Part shown: positions 8,091 to 17,317 of the stretch, piece after piece | How the letters are laid out: the number at the start of each line of letters is the position of its first letter | Position numbering within the stretch: position 1 is the stretch's first letter | Assembly (NCBI GenBank): GCA_964457925.1 | Contig: CAYWGH010000010.1 | Location: 116,844-180,843, forward strand | DNA length: 64,000 nt | From: Coneutiohabitans sp964457925 | Lineage (GTDB): Bacteria; Zhuqueibacterota; Zhuqueibacteria; Zhuqueibacterales; Zhuqueibacteraceae | Direction: 5' to 3' | Translations under genes and position numbers: made by a program | The notes under the pieces: model-generated | What the model saw: only the letters and a program-made list of their open reading frames with translations | What the model was told of the DNA's origin: nothing | Database searches by the model: none

Positions 8091-9512
8091 TCAAAAGGTT
8101 TGTCCCAGGGCGAAATGGAAACGAAAATCGTCGCGATCGAGCGGATAGGCAAAATCGCAACGCAGCAAACCTATGATCGGCACTTTCACACGAAAGCCGG
8201 CGCCGGCGGCGGTGAAAAAACGATTTTGTTTGTTGGGCACATCAGCGGATTCGATGCGGCCGGCATCAAAAAAAAGCGCGGCCATCAGCGAGGGTTGCTG
8301 CGAATCGCCGGCAACCGGGAAACGCATTTCCGCTTGTGCGAGCAACAACTCCGTGCCCCAGCCTAACGGCGTCATGCCGCGCTCGGCAAAACCGCGCAGC
8401 GAATACGCGCCTCCAAGATAAAAGCGTTCATAAAATGGGGCCGCGCGTGAAACCAATCCCGTTTTCGCGCGCACGGCGAACACGTTAGCGCCAATCGACT
8501 GATAGAGGCGGACATCAAAAACAAAACGGCGAAAATCTCCCGAGCGCTCGAAGGTTGAAGATGAGGGAGAACTCGCCGTGCTGACGTTTGCAGCCTCAAG
8601 CGAGAGCGCGCCCCAGACGCCGGCATGCGGAAAATAAATCTGATCGCGGGTATCGATTTGCAACCGGGTAAAAAAACTATTGACTCTCTTCTTGGCCAAT
8701 TGGCCTGCAAGCTCCGGCGGAAAATCCGTGCGTGTGGTGTCGCCAATTTTATATTGGCCTTCGGGCCGGGTGACGTTAAAACGAAAGCCGGCGGAAAAAT
8801 AACGCGCGAGACCGCGATTGCCGGCGAGCGCAATGCGTCCGCTGCCAATGTCAACGCGATGGACGGCTTCGCGTGCGGAGAGGTAATGAATGAAATCCGT
8901 GGCATTCGAGCCGGCTTCGAGTTGCAGGTCGAAACTCGAAGAAAAAATCTGAGGTTGGCGAAAATGCAAATAGAAACCGCCGGTGCGATCGCCGATGATG
9001 AAGCGCCCGCCGGCGATATTGCCGTTGCCGAACGTATTATCGAACCGTACGCCGGCAGGCACGATGTACCATCCCTCCAGCTCGCTGAAGCCGCCGGCAA
9101 ATTCCAGCCAGGGCCAGCGGCGTTCGATGACTTCGATCACCAAAATCACATGACCAGGCGCGCTGCCGGGTTTCGAGCTGAATTCGACTTGTTTGAAAAA
9201 ATGCGTCGCGGTGAGAGCCTGGTAATCGCGGTCAATCGCTTCCGGCGTGACCGCATCGCCGGTTTTGAGACTGAGATAGCGGTGAATGACATTGGGTTTG
9301 GTTTTGGTCGCGCCGAGAATTTCGATGCGTTCGATGATGAGAGATGATTGTGCCGATCCGAGGACTTTAACAGATGTGACAAGCGTCGAATCGTTGCTTT
9401 GAGAAAAAACGAGACTAATCGCCCCAAGACATAAGATAAAAGCGAATACTCCAACGCGAACGAGCCGCAACCCAAAAAACAATTTCCAACTGATAGAAAA
9501 ACCCAGCGGCAT
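8091..9512 (-). CDS. Omp85-family outer membrane assembly/secretion protein
   Basis: About 473 residues from the ATG at 9512. A hydrophobic signal segment (GVFAFILCLGAISLVFSQ) is followed by one recognisable POTRA domain (IIERIEILGATKTKPN through HVILVIEVIE, about residues 55-130) and a 16-strand-type surface-antigen barrel. The barrel includes FYERFYLGGAYSLRGFAERG, the conserved VRGF/LRGF substrate of the lid loop, and ends in phenylalanine. It is shorter than BamA (five POTRAs) and closer to single-POTRA FhaC/TamA-like or patatin-associated barrels. The 5' end is disturbed by a palindromic repeat at 9483-9548; the frame is open to 9617, so the true start is unsure. Confidence 0.8.
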   Translation of the reverse strand: MPLGFSISWKLFFGLRLVRVGVFAFILCLGAISLVFSQSNDSTLVTSVKVLGSAQSSLIIERIEILGATKTKPNVIHRYLSLKTGDAVTPEAIDRDYQALTATHFFKQVEFSSKPGSAPGHVILVIEVIERRWPWLEFAGGFSELEGWYIVPAGVRFDNTFGNGNIAGGRFIIGDRTGGFYLHFRQPQIFSSSFDLQLEAGSNATDFIHYLSAREAVHRVDIGSGRIALAGNRGLARYFSAGFRFNVTRPEGQYKIGDTTRTDFPPELAGQLAKKRVNSFFTRLQIDTRDQIYFPHAGVWGALSLEAANVSTASSPSSSTFERSGDFRRFVFDVRLYQSIGANVFAVRAKTGLVSRAAPFYERFYLGGAYSLRGFAERGMTPLGWGTELLLAQAEMRFPVAGDSQQPSLMAALFFDAGRIESADVPNKQNRFFTAAGAGFRVKVPIIGLLRCDFAYPLDRDDFRFHFALGQTF

Positions 9513-9548
9513 TGACTTTATCGGTTGGGGTTTTCTATCCATTGGAAA
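9483..9548. repeat. CCAACGGAT-family palindrome overlapping the Omp85 gene start
   Basis: Left arm TTTCCAACTGATAGAAAAAC at 9483 and right arm GTTTTCTATCCATTGGAAA near 9530-9548 form a long imperfect hairpin. It has the same layout as the palindromes at 48.8, 49.8, 53.3, 54.2 and 62.1 kb. It lies inside the open frame at the start of the Omp85 gene. Confidence 0.75.
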
Positions 9549-9622
9549 AAGTCGTTGTTTTTTTTGCAAAGATTTGACGTGCAACTCAAAAGAATGTTGT
9601 CGATTAGCGCCGAACATGAAAT

Positions 9623-10039
9623 TTATTCACCGGAGAACTGGGCAATGATTTCGCGCCGTCGCGGTCGATTATCAAAATCGATCAAAACGATTTGCTGCCA
9701 CGTGCCGAGCAACAGCTCGCCTTCGGCAAACGGCACAACCAGCGAAGGCCCGAGCAACGCCGCGCGCACATGAGCATATCCATTGCCGTCGTGCCAGGTA
9801 TTATCGTGCGCATACTGCGCGTTCATGGGCGCGAGCTTTTCGAAGGCGGCGGGCAAGTCTTGCAGCAAACCTGGTTCATACTCGATCGTTGTAATGCCGG
9901 CCGTTGAACCGGAAACGAACAATGTTGCCGTGCCGCTTTGCAGCTTCGTCTTTTGCAGGGCGGCGCGAACTTTTGCTGTGAGATCGTGAATGTCAGTAAA
10001 GCCTTTGGTGGAGAGCGGGATGCGAGCCGTGATAATCAT
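9623..10039 (-). CDS. yjbQ: YjbQ family protein (UPF0047)
   Basis: A 138-residue protein covering the complete UPF0047/YjbQ fold. Diagnostic segments are FVSGSTAGITTIEYEPG, YAHDNTWHDGNGYAHVRAAL and LLGTWQQIVLIDFDNRPR, with the conserved His, Asp and Glu cluster of the family. E. coli YjbQ can supply weak thiamine-phosphate synthase activity, but the physiological reaction is unresolved. The gene is on the same strand as the Omp85 gene and only a few bases before its open frame, so co-transcription is possible. Confidence 0.92.
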   Translation of the reverse strand: MIITARIPLSTKGFTDIHDLTAKVRAALQKTKLQSGTATLFVSGSTAGITTIEYEPGLLQDLPAAFEKLAPMNAQYAHDNTWHDGNGYAHVRAALLGPSLVVPFAEGELLLGTWQQIVLIDFDNRPRRREIIAQFSGE

Positions 10040-10059
10040 GGCATTACCTGTTCAAAACA

Positions 10060-11016
10060 TCAACTGTCATGCGATGCGGAAGCGCCATTGCGCAGCCACA
10101 TATTCAGTTCTTTCAATGTATTGATGTTCAACAATGCCAGGCTGAATCGTTCCAAGCCTTTGTCATCCAGCTTTTGCAGCCGGTTCTGGAGCTCGGCGGG
10201 TACCCGGCCAAACTTTTGCTTTAGAATTTTCTGCAAGAGTGAAAGCTTGCCTTGTCGTTCCCCTTCGAGCTTTCCTTCGAGCTTTCCTTCAAGTTTGCCT
10301 TCGCGTTTGCCTTCAAGCTTGCCTTTGAGCCTGCCTTTTTGGAAACTTTCTTTCAACCAATCTTCGACAATGCTGGTTTGTTTCAACATATGAACCTCCT
10401 TCTGAAAATAGGTTCTCACGACATCGATCCCGAAGGAACGGATATCGACGATCATTGCCGTAGCAAGCAAGTCTGCCCGCACCTTGGGATCGGGCACGCG
10501 CTGGAGTAATTCTTTCTGCGCCACTATAAGATGAGGGTCGGGCTTTATGTGAAACAGCGGCAGAAGCGGCGCCAATTCCTTTAATTCACCGTTCAGAATG
10601 CGCGCTTCATACTCCCACAATAAAACGCTGGCCAATTGGAATTGGTTCAACAGCGCGCCGAGTTGATTCTCAAAACCGCTTGGAAAAACGGCGTGCCTTC
10701 TCTTCTCCAAATAAATGATAACTACGAGCGTTGGCACTTTTAAGAGATACTGCATGCCCAAAGCCTTGAGCGCGAACACCGGCAATTCCGACTGTTTGGG
10801 ATGCAACATCGCTTCAAGAAAAACCGCATACGTCTTACGCCTGTCCTTTACCAGCAGCACTTTGTCGCCGCGCAATTCGGGTAGATTAATTTGCGGATCA
10901 GCAATCCCCTTGAAATGAATTTTTCTCTTGCGGCCAAAAAGCAAATCCATGAAGCAGTCTGGCGTCAACGCAAGAATGGTCTTGAACGCGCGATCGATAT
11001 CCTGCATGCTCTGCAC
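10060..11016 (-). CDS. Rpn/PDDEXK_2-type transposase-like protein with DUF4351 tail
   Basis: A 318-residue protein. The N-terminal half has the pattern of the Rpn/PD-(D/E)XK_2 recombination-promoting nuclease family: the start DRAFKTILALTPDCFMDLLF, and later VLLVKDRRKTYAVFLEAMLH where an active-site E is expected. The middle has a low-complexity charged helix made of GKLEGK-like units (about residues 240-265). The C-terminus (LLQKILKQKFGRVPAELQNR, then the LNMWL region) fits DUF4351. Family members promote RecA-independent recombination or were domesticated from transposases; activity here is untested. No terminal inverted repeats were seen around it. Confidence 0.7.
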   Translation of the reverse strand: MQSMQDIDRAFKTILALTPDCFMDLLFGRKRKIHFKGIADPQINLPELRGDKVLLVKDRRKTYAVFLEAMLHPKQSELPVFALKALGMQYLLKVPTLVVIIYLEKRRHAVFPSGFENQLGALLNQFQLASVLLWEYEARILNGELKELAPLLPLFHIKPDPHLIVAQKELLQRVPDPKVRADLLATAMIVDIRSFGIDVVRTYFQKEVHMLKQTSIVEDWLKESFQKGRLKGKLEGKREGKLEGKLEGKLEGERQGKLSLLQKILKQKFGRVPAELQNRLQKLDDKGLERFSLALLNINTLKELNMWLRNGASASHDS

Positions 11017-11115
11017 CCCTCCATCTTAGTTGAAGTCAATCCACTCGCTGCGAAATTGCCGGCTCCCGTGAAAGCGTCGGGACTATTCAATATTCGCCGG
11101 CGGAACATGCGCCTT

Positions 11116-13086
11116 TCACTCTCCGACCTGCTGGGATGCTTCCAGCTCCTGTTTCACATTCGCCACCAGGCCGCCGCTTTGCATGATGCGTCGCATCACC
11201 GGCGGCAAGGAAACACCGGGATACGTTTTGCCGTTGTGCGTCACGAGGGCGGCATCAAGGTCGACACGCAATTCGTCACCATCTTGCACGTTTTGATAAA
11301 ATTCTTCATTGCGGAGAATAATAAAGGGCAAGGCGTCATTGACCAGATTGCGTTTGTGGATATAGGCAAAGCTTTTTGCAATCACCGCCTGCACGCCCGC
11401 GCCTTTCAGCGCCCACACGGCATGCTCGCGGCTCGAGCCGCTGCCCCAACCTTCGCCCGCGACGATGATATTCTCACCACTGGCGACGCGCGATACAAAT
11501 TCCGGGCGGAAATGGTAAAACGCTTTCTGCCCAATTTCTTTTAGATCGGACAAATGACAAAATTCTCCTGCAATCATGGCATCCGTGTCAACATGGTCGC
11601 CGAACAGTTGCGCCCGGCCGGCAATCGGCGCGAAATGCTTTTGCTGAACCGCTGCGGAACTCCGAGCGTTGGCGGCTGCCGCTTGCGGCCGTGGTTGCGT
11701 GTGAATAACTTCCCGCATGCCATTTTTTGCAGCCATGAGTTTTTGAAATCTCGTGCGGTCAATCTTTTTGATCAAAGGCCGCGGATCGGCAATTTTCATG
11801 TCAAATGCTGAGGCGGCAACCGTCAATGCCGAGGAGAGCCATGCCAGACTGCCTTTGCCCATGCGATTGTGAAAATTGCGATTCTGTGACGAGAGCCAGA
11901 TTTCTCCCGGCAGCGCGCGATCACTCGCAATGCCAAGACACATGCTGCAGCCGGGTTCGTTGATGCGAAAGCCGGCGCGCCGATAAACCTCGAGGAGTCC
12001 CTTATCCTGCAAATGTCCGGCAATTTCAAGGCTGCCCGGCACGACGATGCGATTGGATGAATCTAACGGACGCTTACCTTCAGCGAGCGCGGCTTCGAGC
12101 ACCAATGCTGCAAGAATCAGTTCTTCCTCGGTCGTGGTGCAGGCGCCGATGAAACAGCCGTCAAGTTTTTGTCCAACCGTCTCGGCAATGTTGAAAACAT
12201 TATCCGGAGAAAAAGGCCTTGCCACCTGCGGCAGCAAGCCTTCGAGATCGATGCGAAAAGTTTCGACATAATTCGCATTTTCATCCGCAACAAACCACCA
12301 GCCGCCTTCACGAAACTGCGGCTCGCGGCGCTGTTGCATCGTTTGCATCACGCGAGCATCCGCCGGAAAAATGCCGTTGAGCCCTCCGAACTCGGCGGTC
12401 ATGTTCGCAATCGTGAAACGAAAGTCGGTGGAGAAATCTTCGAGATGATCGCCGGTGAACTCAACCGTGCGTTCCATGGCCACGGTATTGCGCCCAAGTT
12501 GGCCAAGCGTTCTGAGAATAACGTCCTTGCCGGTGACGCCGAAAGGCAGTTTACCGGCGTAATGCACGCGAATCGCTTCCGGCACTTGAATCCACGAATA
12601 GCCGCGCACCATCGCCGCGACGATATCCGAGCCGCCCAACCCGACCGCGAGCGCCGCCATGCCGCCGTGCGAGCTGGTGTGCGAATCGGCGCCGAGCACG
12701 ATTTCACCCGGCCGCACCAGTTGGCGGAAAAATTCCGTGTGCATGATGGTTTGATTGGCGTCGTAAAAATATTTCAGCTTCGCTTCCTGCGCGAAGCGGC
12801 GTGAAAGTTGCACGAGATTTTGTGTGCGTTTGTCGCGGGCGAGGGTGTTTTGATCAACGGTGTGATCGAGTGCGAGATAGAAACGATCTTTGTTAAACAA
12901 AGGCGGGCGGCCGAGCGCTTCATACGTCATGTTCATGCCGTTCCACGCCAGTTCGCTCGCGATCGTCCAATCCACCGCGATGGCAAGAATATCGCCGGCT
13001 TGCACATAGTTTTTCTCCCAGCCGAGCGCATGCTGCAGGAGGATTTTTTCAGTGAGAGTCATGGGTTGAGATAGAGTCATTGCCAA
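11116..13086 (-). CDS. Aconitase-superfamily hydro-lyase, fused large and small subunits
   Basis: A 656-residue single-chain enzyme. The large domain (about 1-460) contains GADSHTSSHGG, the [4Fe-4S] ligands Cys316 in IGACTTTEE and Cys380/Cys383 in GCSMCLG, and the family's substrate-binding histidines. An Ala-rich linker (about 465-485) leads to a swivel domain (about 486-656) with GDHVDTDAM and GSGSSREH. The arrangement equals LeuC fused to LeuD, as in fungal 3-isopropylmalate dehydratase, or a bacterial homoaconitase/aconitase-like protein. No leucine, lysine or TCA genes adjoin it, so the substrate is undecided. An alternative start is the Met at codon 9 (MTLTEKIL). Confidence 0.85.
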   Translation of the reverse strand: MAMTLSQPMTLTEKILLQHALGWEKNYVQAGDILAIAVDWTIASELAWNGMNMTYEALGRPPLFNKDRFYLALDHTVDQNTLARDKRTQNLVQLSRRFAQEAKLKYFYDANQTIMHTEFFRQLVRPGEIVLGADSHTSSHGGMAALAVGLGGSDIVAAMVRGYSWIQVPEAIRVHYAGKLPFGVTGKDVILRTLGQLGRNTVAMERTVEFTGDHLEDFSTDFRFTIANMTAEFGGLNGIFPADARVMQTMQQRREPQFREGGWWFVADENANYVETFRIDLEGLLPQVARPFSPDNVFNIAETVGQKLDGCFIGACTTTEEELILAALVLEAALAEGKRPLDSSNRIVVPGSLEIAGHLQDKGLLEVYRRAGFRINEPGCSMCLGIASDRALPGEIWLSSQNRNFHNRMGKGSLAWLSSALTVAASAFDMKIADPRPLIKKIDRTRFQKLMAAKNGMREVIHTQPRPQAAAANARSSAAVQQKHFAPIAGRAQLFGDHVDTDAMIAGEFCHLSDLKEIGQKAFYHFRPEFVSRVASGENIIVAGEGWGSGSSREHAVWALKGAGVQAVIAKSFAYIHKRNLVNDALPFIILRNEEFYQNVQDGDELRVDLDAALVTHNGKTYPGVSLPPVMRRIMQSGGLVANVKQELEASQQVGE

Positions 13087-13284
13087 GAGATCGTTTTGAT
13101 CCTGAGATTATTTTATCTGGGAGCAGACAACCGTCAATCCTGCGAACAAAGAACGATAATGCGGATATCAGCTCCAGCACATATTCATTAGGCATACTTG
13201 ACAAATGCCAGATTTGCCGGATTGACAGCCTCGGCGGTAGCTTCCTTCACTCAAAGCAACGCCAATATTGCCGTGCAACGTTGC

Positions 13285-15120
13285 TCATTTTTCCTCATCA
13301 ACCGGCCACGCGGCGCCCAGCCAATCCTCATATATCTTCTTCTGCAATTCCGTGGGATGGTCGCGGTGTTTGACGGTGAATTCCGGAATTTCTTCTGCTT
13401 GCAGCTTCACGTGAAACTCGCGCAATTGCTCGGCGCGAAAAACCGTGAGGCGAATGGTGTCATCGACTTTGAAATCAGACAGGCGATCCGCCACTTGATT
13501 CGAACGCGTGCGGTAGCCGTCAATCGCCAACAACTCATCGCCCACGTTCAGGCCGGCCTCATAAGCGGGCGAACCGGCAATGACGGCAGTGATCATCGTC
13601 TGGCTCTCGCGCTCGCGGGTAGCAATACCGAGCCAGGGTTTCACGGCATTCGACTTACTTTCTTGCACGTCCAAGCCGGCATAACCCAAAAACTTTGCGA
13701 AATCGATTTCTTCCGTACCGCGGACATATTTTGAGAAGAAGTCCGCAAAGCCGCCCTCTCCCACTTCTTCCACAACCTTTTGAAAATCCTCCGCTGAAAA
13801 ACCCGGTCCGTTAAGCGGAAAACGCTTGTACATTTCGCGCATGACGCGATCGAGCGAGCCGCGATTCTCCGAGCGATGGCGGATTTCGAGATCGAGCAGC
13901 AAACTCACATCACCGCCTTTGTCATAATAGCTCACCTCACGATTCTGCCCGTTCTCGGAAGATTTCCAAAACTTGATCCAGGCGTCGAAGCTGGATTCTT
14001 CCAACGATTGAATTTTGCGGCCCGGGCGCTGGCGATCATTGCGAATCATATTACCCAAATCAGACAATACGCGATTGACGGAATAAAAACCCGCACGCCG
14101 CATCAACAGCATCGTATAGTAATCCGTCGTGCCTTCGGAAATCCAGAACGAGGGGCTGTAATTTTCTTTGGTGAAATCATAGGGATTGATGCCGGCCGGA
14201 CGCAATTGTTTGACGTTCCAGGTGTGAAAAAACTCGTGCATCGACAAACTCGTGAAGCGATCGTAACCGGCATCGGTGCGAAAACCAAAAGGATTGATGC
14301 CCATGATTGTCGAGTTGATATGCTCCGTGCCGCCGCCCATGCCCGGCGCGCTGTGCACCATGAAGGTGTAATGCCGGTAAGGGAGATCGCCCCAAAACTT
14401 GAAATTGGCTTCGACGACTTTGCGCAGGCGCTCGAGCAGCTTGTCTTTCTCCCAATTGCCCTCGCCAAAAATGCTCAAGTAATGCTTCTTGCCCTCGACC
14501 TCGAATTCGAAATCCTGCTGTTTGCCGATTTCGAGCGGGCAATCGGCGAGGTAATCGAAACTCGGCGCGTGAAACTGATTGGTTTTTCCCGCCACGCGAT
14601 CCAGACCGGTAGTGACGTGCCAATCGCCGTAAGGTTTAACGTGCAGCGTGAGCGGTCGATGGCGGTATTTTTCGATATACATAAAAACGGCGCTGCCGTC
14701 GACGAAGGCATGTTGATCGTTCAAGCCGCGCGTGCGCAGGTTGAATTCATTCGCATAAACTTTATAACTGATGCTCACGGTGGTCTGGCCTTCGGTTTTT
14801 ACGCGCCAGGTCATTTTGTCAATCTTCGCCCACGGCAATTTTTTGTTGCGATCATTGCCGGCGAAGGCCGTGAATTCCTGCACGCCGCCGGCAAAATCAA
14901 GGATCACATAACGGCCGGAACGCCACACCGGCATGATGAAATCGAGTTGGCTTTCGCTCTTGCTGATTTCGGCAACGGTAAAATCGACTTCGAGTAAATG
15001 CGTATGCGGCTGCGACATGCCGAGCTGATAGTGCAGCGCTGGAGATTCAGCGAGAAGTTGCGTACTCATGAAGGCAAATCCTATTGTAACGATGCGAAAG
15101 ATGAATGATTTGAAATTCAT
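13285..15120 (-). CDS. M61 glycyl aminopeptidase-like metalloprotease with PDZ domain
   Basis: About 611 residues: a signal peptide (MNFKSFIFRIVTIGFAFM..), an N-terminal beta-domain (about 30-200), the gluzincin catalytic domain with HEFFHTWNVKQLRP (His/Glu/His at about 295-299) and a downstream WISEGTTDYY that supplies the third zinc ligand, then a C-terminal PDZ domain (about 490-590; PWLGIATRE, GSPAYEAGLNVGDELLAIDG). This is the full M61 architecture of secreted or periplasmic peptidases. The start at 15120 is fixed by AAGGAAG eight bases upstream, not by the longer open frame. Substrates of most bacterial M61 enzymes are unknown. Confidence 0.9.
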   Translation of the reverse strand: MNFKSFIFRIVTIGFAFMSTQLLAESPALHYQLGMSQPHTHLLEVDFTVAEISKSESQLDFIMPVWRSGRYVILDFAGGVQEFTAFAGNDRNKKLPWAKIDKMTWRVKTEGQTTVSISYKVYANEFNLRTRGLNDQHAFVDGSAVFMYIEKYRHRPLTLHVKPYGDWHVTTGLDRVAGKTNQFHAPSFDYLADCPLEIGKQQDFEFEVEGKKHYLSIFGEGNWEKDKLLERLRKVVEANFKFWGDLPYRHYTFMVHSAPGMGGGTEHINSTIMGINPFGFRTDAGYDRFTSLSMHEFFHTWNVKQLRPAGINPYDFTKENYSPSFWISEGTTDYYTMLLMRRAGFYSVNRVLSDLGNMIRNDRQRPGRKIQSLEESSFDAWIKFWKSSENGQNREVSYYDKGGDVSLLLDLEIRHRSENRGSLDRVMREMYKRFPLNGPGFSAEDFQKVVEEVGEGGFADFFSKYVRGTEEIDFAKFLGYAGLDVQESKSNAVKPWLGIATRERESQTMITAVIAGSPAYEAGLNVGDELLAIDGYRTRSNQVADRLSDFKVDDTIRLTVFRAEQLREFHVKLQAEEIPEFTVKHRDHPTELQKKIYEDWLGAAWPVDEEK

Positions 15121-15177
15121 GCGCTTCCTTAGGTTGGAGATGAAAACGTCGTAGTCGAATGGCGAAGTCATGCTCTC

Positions 15178-15432
15178 TCAGACCAAAGATTGCAATTCCA
15201 GCAAGTGCCGAACTTCGATGCCGTCATCCAATTCTTCCCAATAAATGGCAAAGCCACCCGGTTCAATCGACCACTTCGAGCGTTGCCGGGGCGAGGCCTT
15301 TGCCAGCCAAGCGAGCCACTCCACTCGTCCAATCGGCAAACTGATTTCGCGTCCGTCACTCAGAGAAACCACGAGAACATCGTCGACAAAACGCCCGGAG
15401 GTGGCATCGACTTGTTCGGTTATTCTGCTCAT
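15178..15432 (-). CDS. DUF2442 protein
   Basis: An 84-residue protein beginning MSRITEQVDATSGRFVDDVL and containing VSLSDGREISLPIGRVEWLA and WEELDDGIEVRHLL. This is the DUF2442 pattern of strand-rich small proteins, often found beside toxin-antitoxin-like or DUF4160 genes. The start was set at 15432; the upstream open frame would overlap the DUF433 gene. It lies seven bases after the DUF433 stop, so the two genes form a pair. Function is not established. Confidence 0.75.
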   Translation of the reverse strand: MSRITEQVDATSGRFVDDVLVVSLSDGREISLPIGRVEWLAWLAKASPRQRSKWSIEPGGFAIYWEELDDGIEVRHLLELQSLV

Positions 15433-15439
15433 GCTCTGT

Positions 15440-15691
15440 TCAATTCGCCAACGCGTGATTTGTAATCGGTTCAGCCAATCTGAGAAGTTTTTCGTTTTTG
15501 ATGCCGCTCCATCTGAGCTTTTTGACAGACGGGAAATTATCAAGAAATTCTGCCACACTACGGCCGTCGAGCAAGTAATCAAAAAGCGTGCAAACTGGAA
15601 CTCGAGTTTCAATAAATACCGGCACGCCGTTCATAAATTTAGGATCGCAATGAATCGGGAAATCGTTCTCCAAAACATACACGGAACTCAT
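15440..15691 (-). CDS. DUF433 antitoxin-like protein
   Basis: An 83-residue protein matching DUF433 in residues about 12-55: IHCDPKFMNGVPVFIETRVP, then LLDGRSVAEFLDNFPSV. DUF433 proteins carry a VapB/MerR-like winged helix and are typically paired with a PIN-like DUF5615 toxin. Here the partner is a DUF2442 gene instead. After FPSV the sequence (KKLRWSGIKNEKLL) departs from the family, where a helix leading to the C-terminus is expected; a small frameshift there is possible. Confidence 0.7.
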   Translation of the reverse strand: MSSVYVLENDFPIHCDPKFMNGVPVFIETRVPVCTLFDYLLDGRSVAEFLDNFPSVKKLRWSGIKNEKLLRLAEPITNHALAN

Positions 15692-15718
15692 GGTTGTTCT
15701 GCTTGAAATTCTACCGTT

Positions 15719-16081
15719 TCACGCCTCCCGATGCACGGTCTCCGGGGAGAAGGCCGGCACGCACACGGCAATGTACTCGGCGCCCTCCTTCCCGGGCGTG
15801 CTGTATTGCACCCATTCTCCCCGAGGCACAATAATCGCCTCGCCGGCTTTCACGTCGATGACATCGGTTTTTGTTGTAACGCGCAATTTTCCGGACAACA
15901 CCACGGTGTATTCGTCGAACTCGGGCGTTTGCCCCGGCTCCACCCAGCCGGCCGGACTTTTCATGCGCGCGATGCTCACATGTTCGGTTTGTGAATTGAC
16001 GCGGCCGACAAACTCCTCAATGCGTTTGGGCTTATTGCCGGCAGCTTGAATAATAGTTGGATTCTTGATATGAATTAGCAT
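15719..16081 (-). CDS. Cupin-domain protein
   Basis: A 120-residue single-domain cupin. The first cupin motif runs around GWVEPGQTPEFDEYTVVLSG (Glu present, first His replaced by Pro/Glu-rich positions). The second is GEAIIVPRGEWVQYSTPG, where the usual PxxxxH His is replaced by Trp-Val. It resembles EutQ-type cupins with weakened metal sites, so a binding or isomerase role is possible but uncertain. It is transcribed in the same direction as its neighbours and has no obvious functional partner. Confidence 0.75.
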   Translation of the reverse strand: MLIHIKNPTIIQAAGNKPKRIEEFVGRVNSQTEHVSIARMKSPAGWVEPGQTPEFDEYTVVLSGKLRVTTKTDVIDVKAGEAIIVPRGEWVQYSTPGKEGAEYIAVCVPAFSPETVHREA

Positions 16082-16232
16082 CTATTGACCCTCTCGGAAG
16101 GCGTGATGCAAGTCTGTCGCGTTGATTATCAAAAAAGCTATTCACACCCAGAAGATAAGGCTGAGAGCTTTGAGGAAACTATTAAAAGAAAGATGATTGA
16201 TGGCGGCCGGTATTGGGTTGAATCATCCTGCT

Positions 16233-17192
16233 TCAGTTCCTCTCAAAAAATCCCATACGTCCATATTTCGCGATGCGCTGCTCGATCAATTCCTCCGGCG
16301 GAATTTTAATGAGTTTGTCCAATTCAAAAATCAAACAGTCTTTCAAAATGCGCGCCGCTTCATCGTAATCCCGATGCGCGCCGCCTTTCGGCTCTTCGAT
16401 GATCGCGTCGATGACGCCGAGCTTGATCAGGTCGCTCGGGCCGATTTTCATGGCCTCGGCGGCTTGCTCAGCTTTGGTGCTGTCATGCCAGAGAATCGCG
16501 GCGCAGCCTTCCGGCGAAATCACCGAGTACCAGGTGTTTTCCAGCATCCAGACGCGGTCGCCCACGCCAATGCCCAGCGCGCCGCCGCTCGCGCCCTCGC
16601 CAATGATGACGATGATGATGGGCACGGGCAGATGCGACATTTCGAGCAGGTTGCGCGCAATGGCTTCGGCCTGGCCGCGCTCTTCCGCGCCAATGCCGGG
16701 ATACGCGCCGGGCGTATCCACCAGCGAGATGATCGGGCGTTTGAATTTCGCGGCGAGTTTCATCACGCGCAACGCTTTGCGATACCCTTCGGGATGGGGC
16801 ATGCCGAAATTGCGATAGAGCTTTTGCTTGGTGTCACGGCCTTTTTGCTGGCCGACGATGAAGACTTTGTGCGCTCCCAGCTTGCCCAAACCGGCAATGA
16901 TCGCGGGATCGTCGCCGAACGCGCGGTCGCCGTGCAACTCGACGAAATCCTCCACCATACGATCGAGATAATCCTGTGTATACGGCCGCTGCGGATGCCG
17001 CGCCAATTGCACGCGCTGCCAGCGCGTGAGCTTGGCATAGGTTTCCTCGCGCAAACGCTTGGTTTTTTCTTCAAGTTTGCGGATTTCCTCCCCTAATCCT
17101 GCATTGGTGGTTGCGTCATACTCACGCATTTCTTGCAGGCGTTTTTCAAGCTCCGCAATCGGGCGTTCAAATTCGAGGATAAAACCGCTCAT
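16233..17192 (-). CDS. accA: Acetyl-CoA carboxylase carboxyltransferase subunit alpha
   Basis: A 319-residue protein with the full AccA pattern: an N-terminal coiled coil (FERPIAELEKRLQEMREY), HPQRPYTQDYLDRM, ELHGDRAFGDDPAI, the CoA/carboxybiotin-binding core DTPGAYPGIGAEERGQAEAI and GEGASGGALGIGVGDRV, and EGCAAILWHD. With AccD it transfers the carboxyl group from biotin to acetyl-CoA, the first committed step of fatty acid synthesis, in the cytoplasm. Length matches E. coli AccA (319). AAGGAAGAG lies close before the ATG. accD is not in the window. Confidence 0.96.
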   Translation of the reverse strand: MSGFILEFERPIAELEKRLQEMREYDATTNAGLGEEIRKLEEKTKRLREETYAKLTRWQRVQLARHPQRPYTQDYLDRMVEDFVELHGDRAFGDDPAIIAGLGKLGAHKVFIVGQQKGRDTKQKLYRNFGMPHPEGYRKALRVMKLAAKFKRPIISLVDTPGAYPGIGAEERGQAEAIARNLLEMSHLPVPIIIVIIGEGASGGALGIGVGDRVWMLENTWYSVISPEGCAAILWHDSTKAEQAAEAMKIGPSDLIKLGVIDAIIEEPKGGAHRDYDEAARILKDCLIFELDKLIKIPPEELIEQRIAKYGRMGFFERN

Positions 17193-17317
17193 GACTCTTC
17201 CTTAGGTTAGAGGTGGCAACAAGGATTGATCTCGCATGTGTGAGATGGCGAAGTTTCATCTCTCACTTTCATTCTTCGGAAAAACATCTACGGCAAAACC
17301 GTCATGGACGATGGCCA

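Noticed and set aside
10060..11016. Insertion sequence around the Rpn/DUF4351 gene
   Set aside because: No terminal inverted repeats or target duplications were seen.
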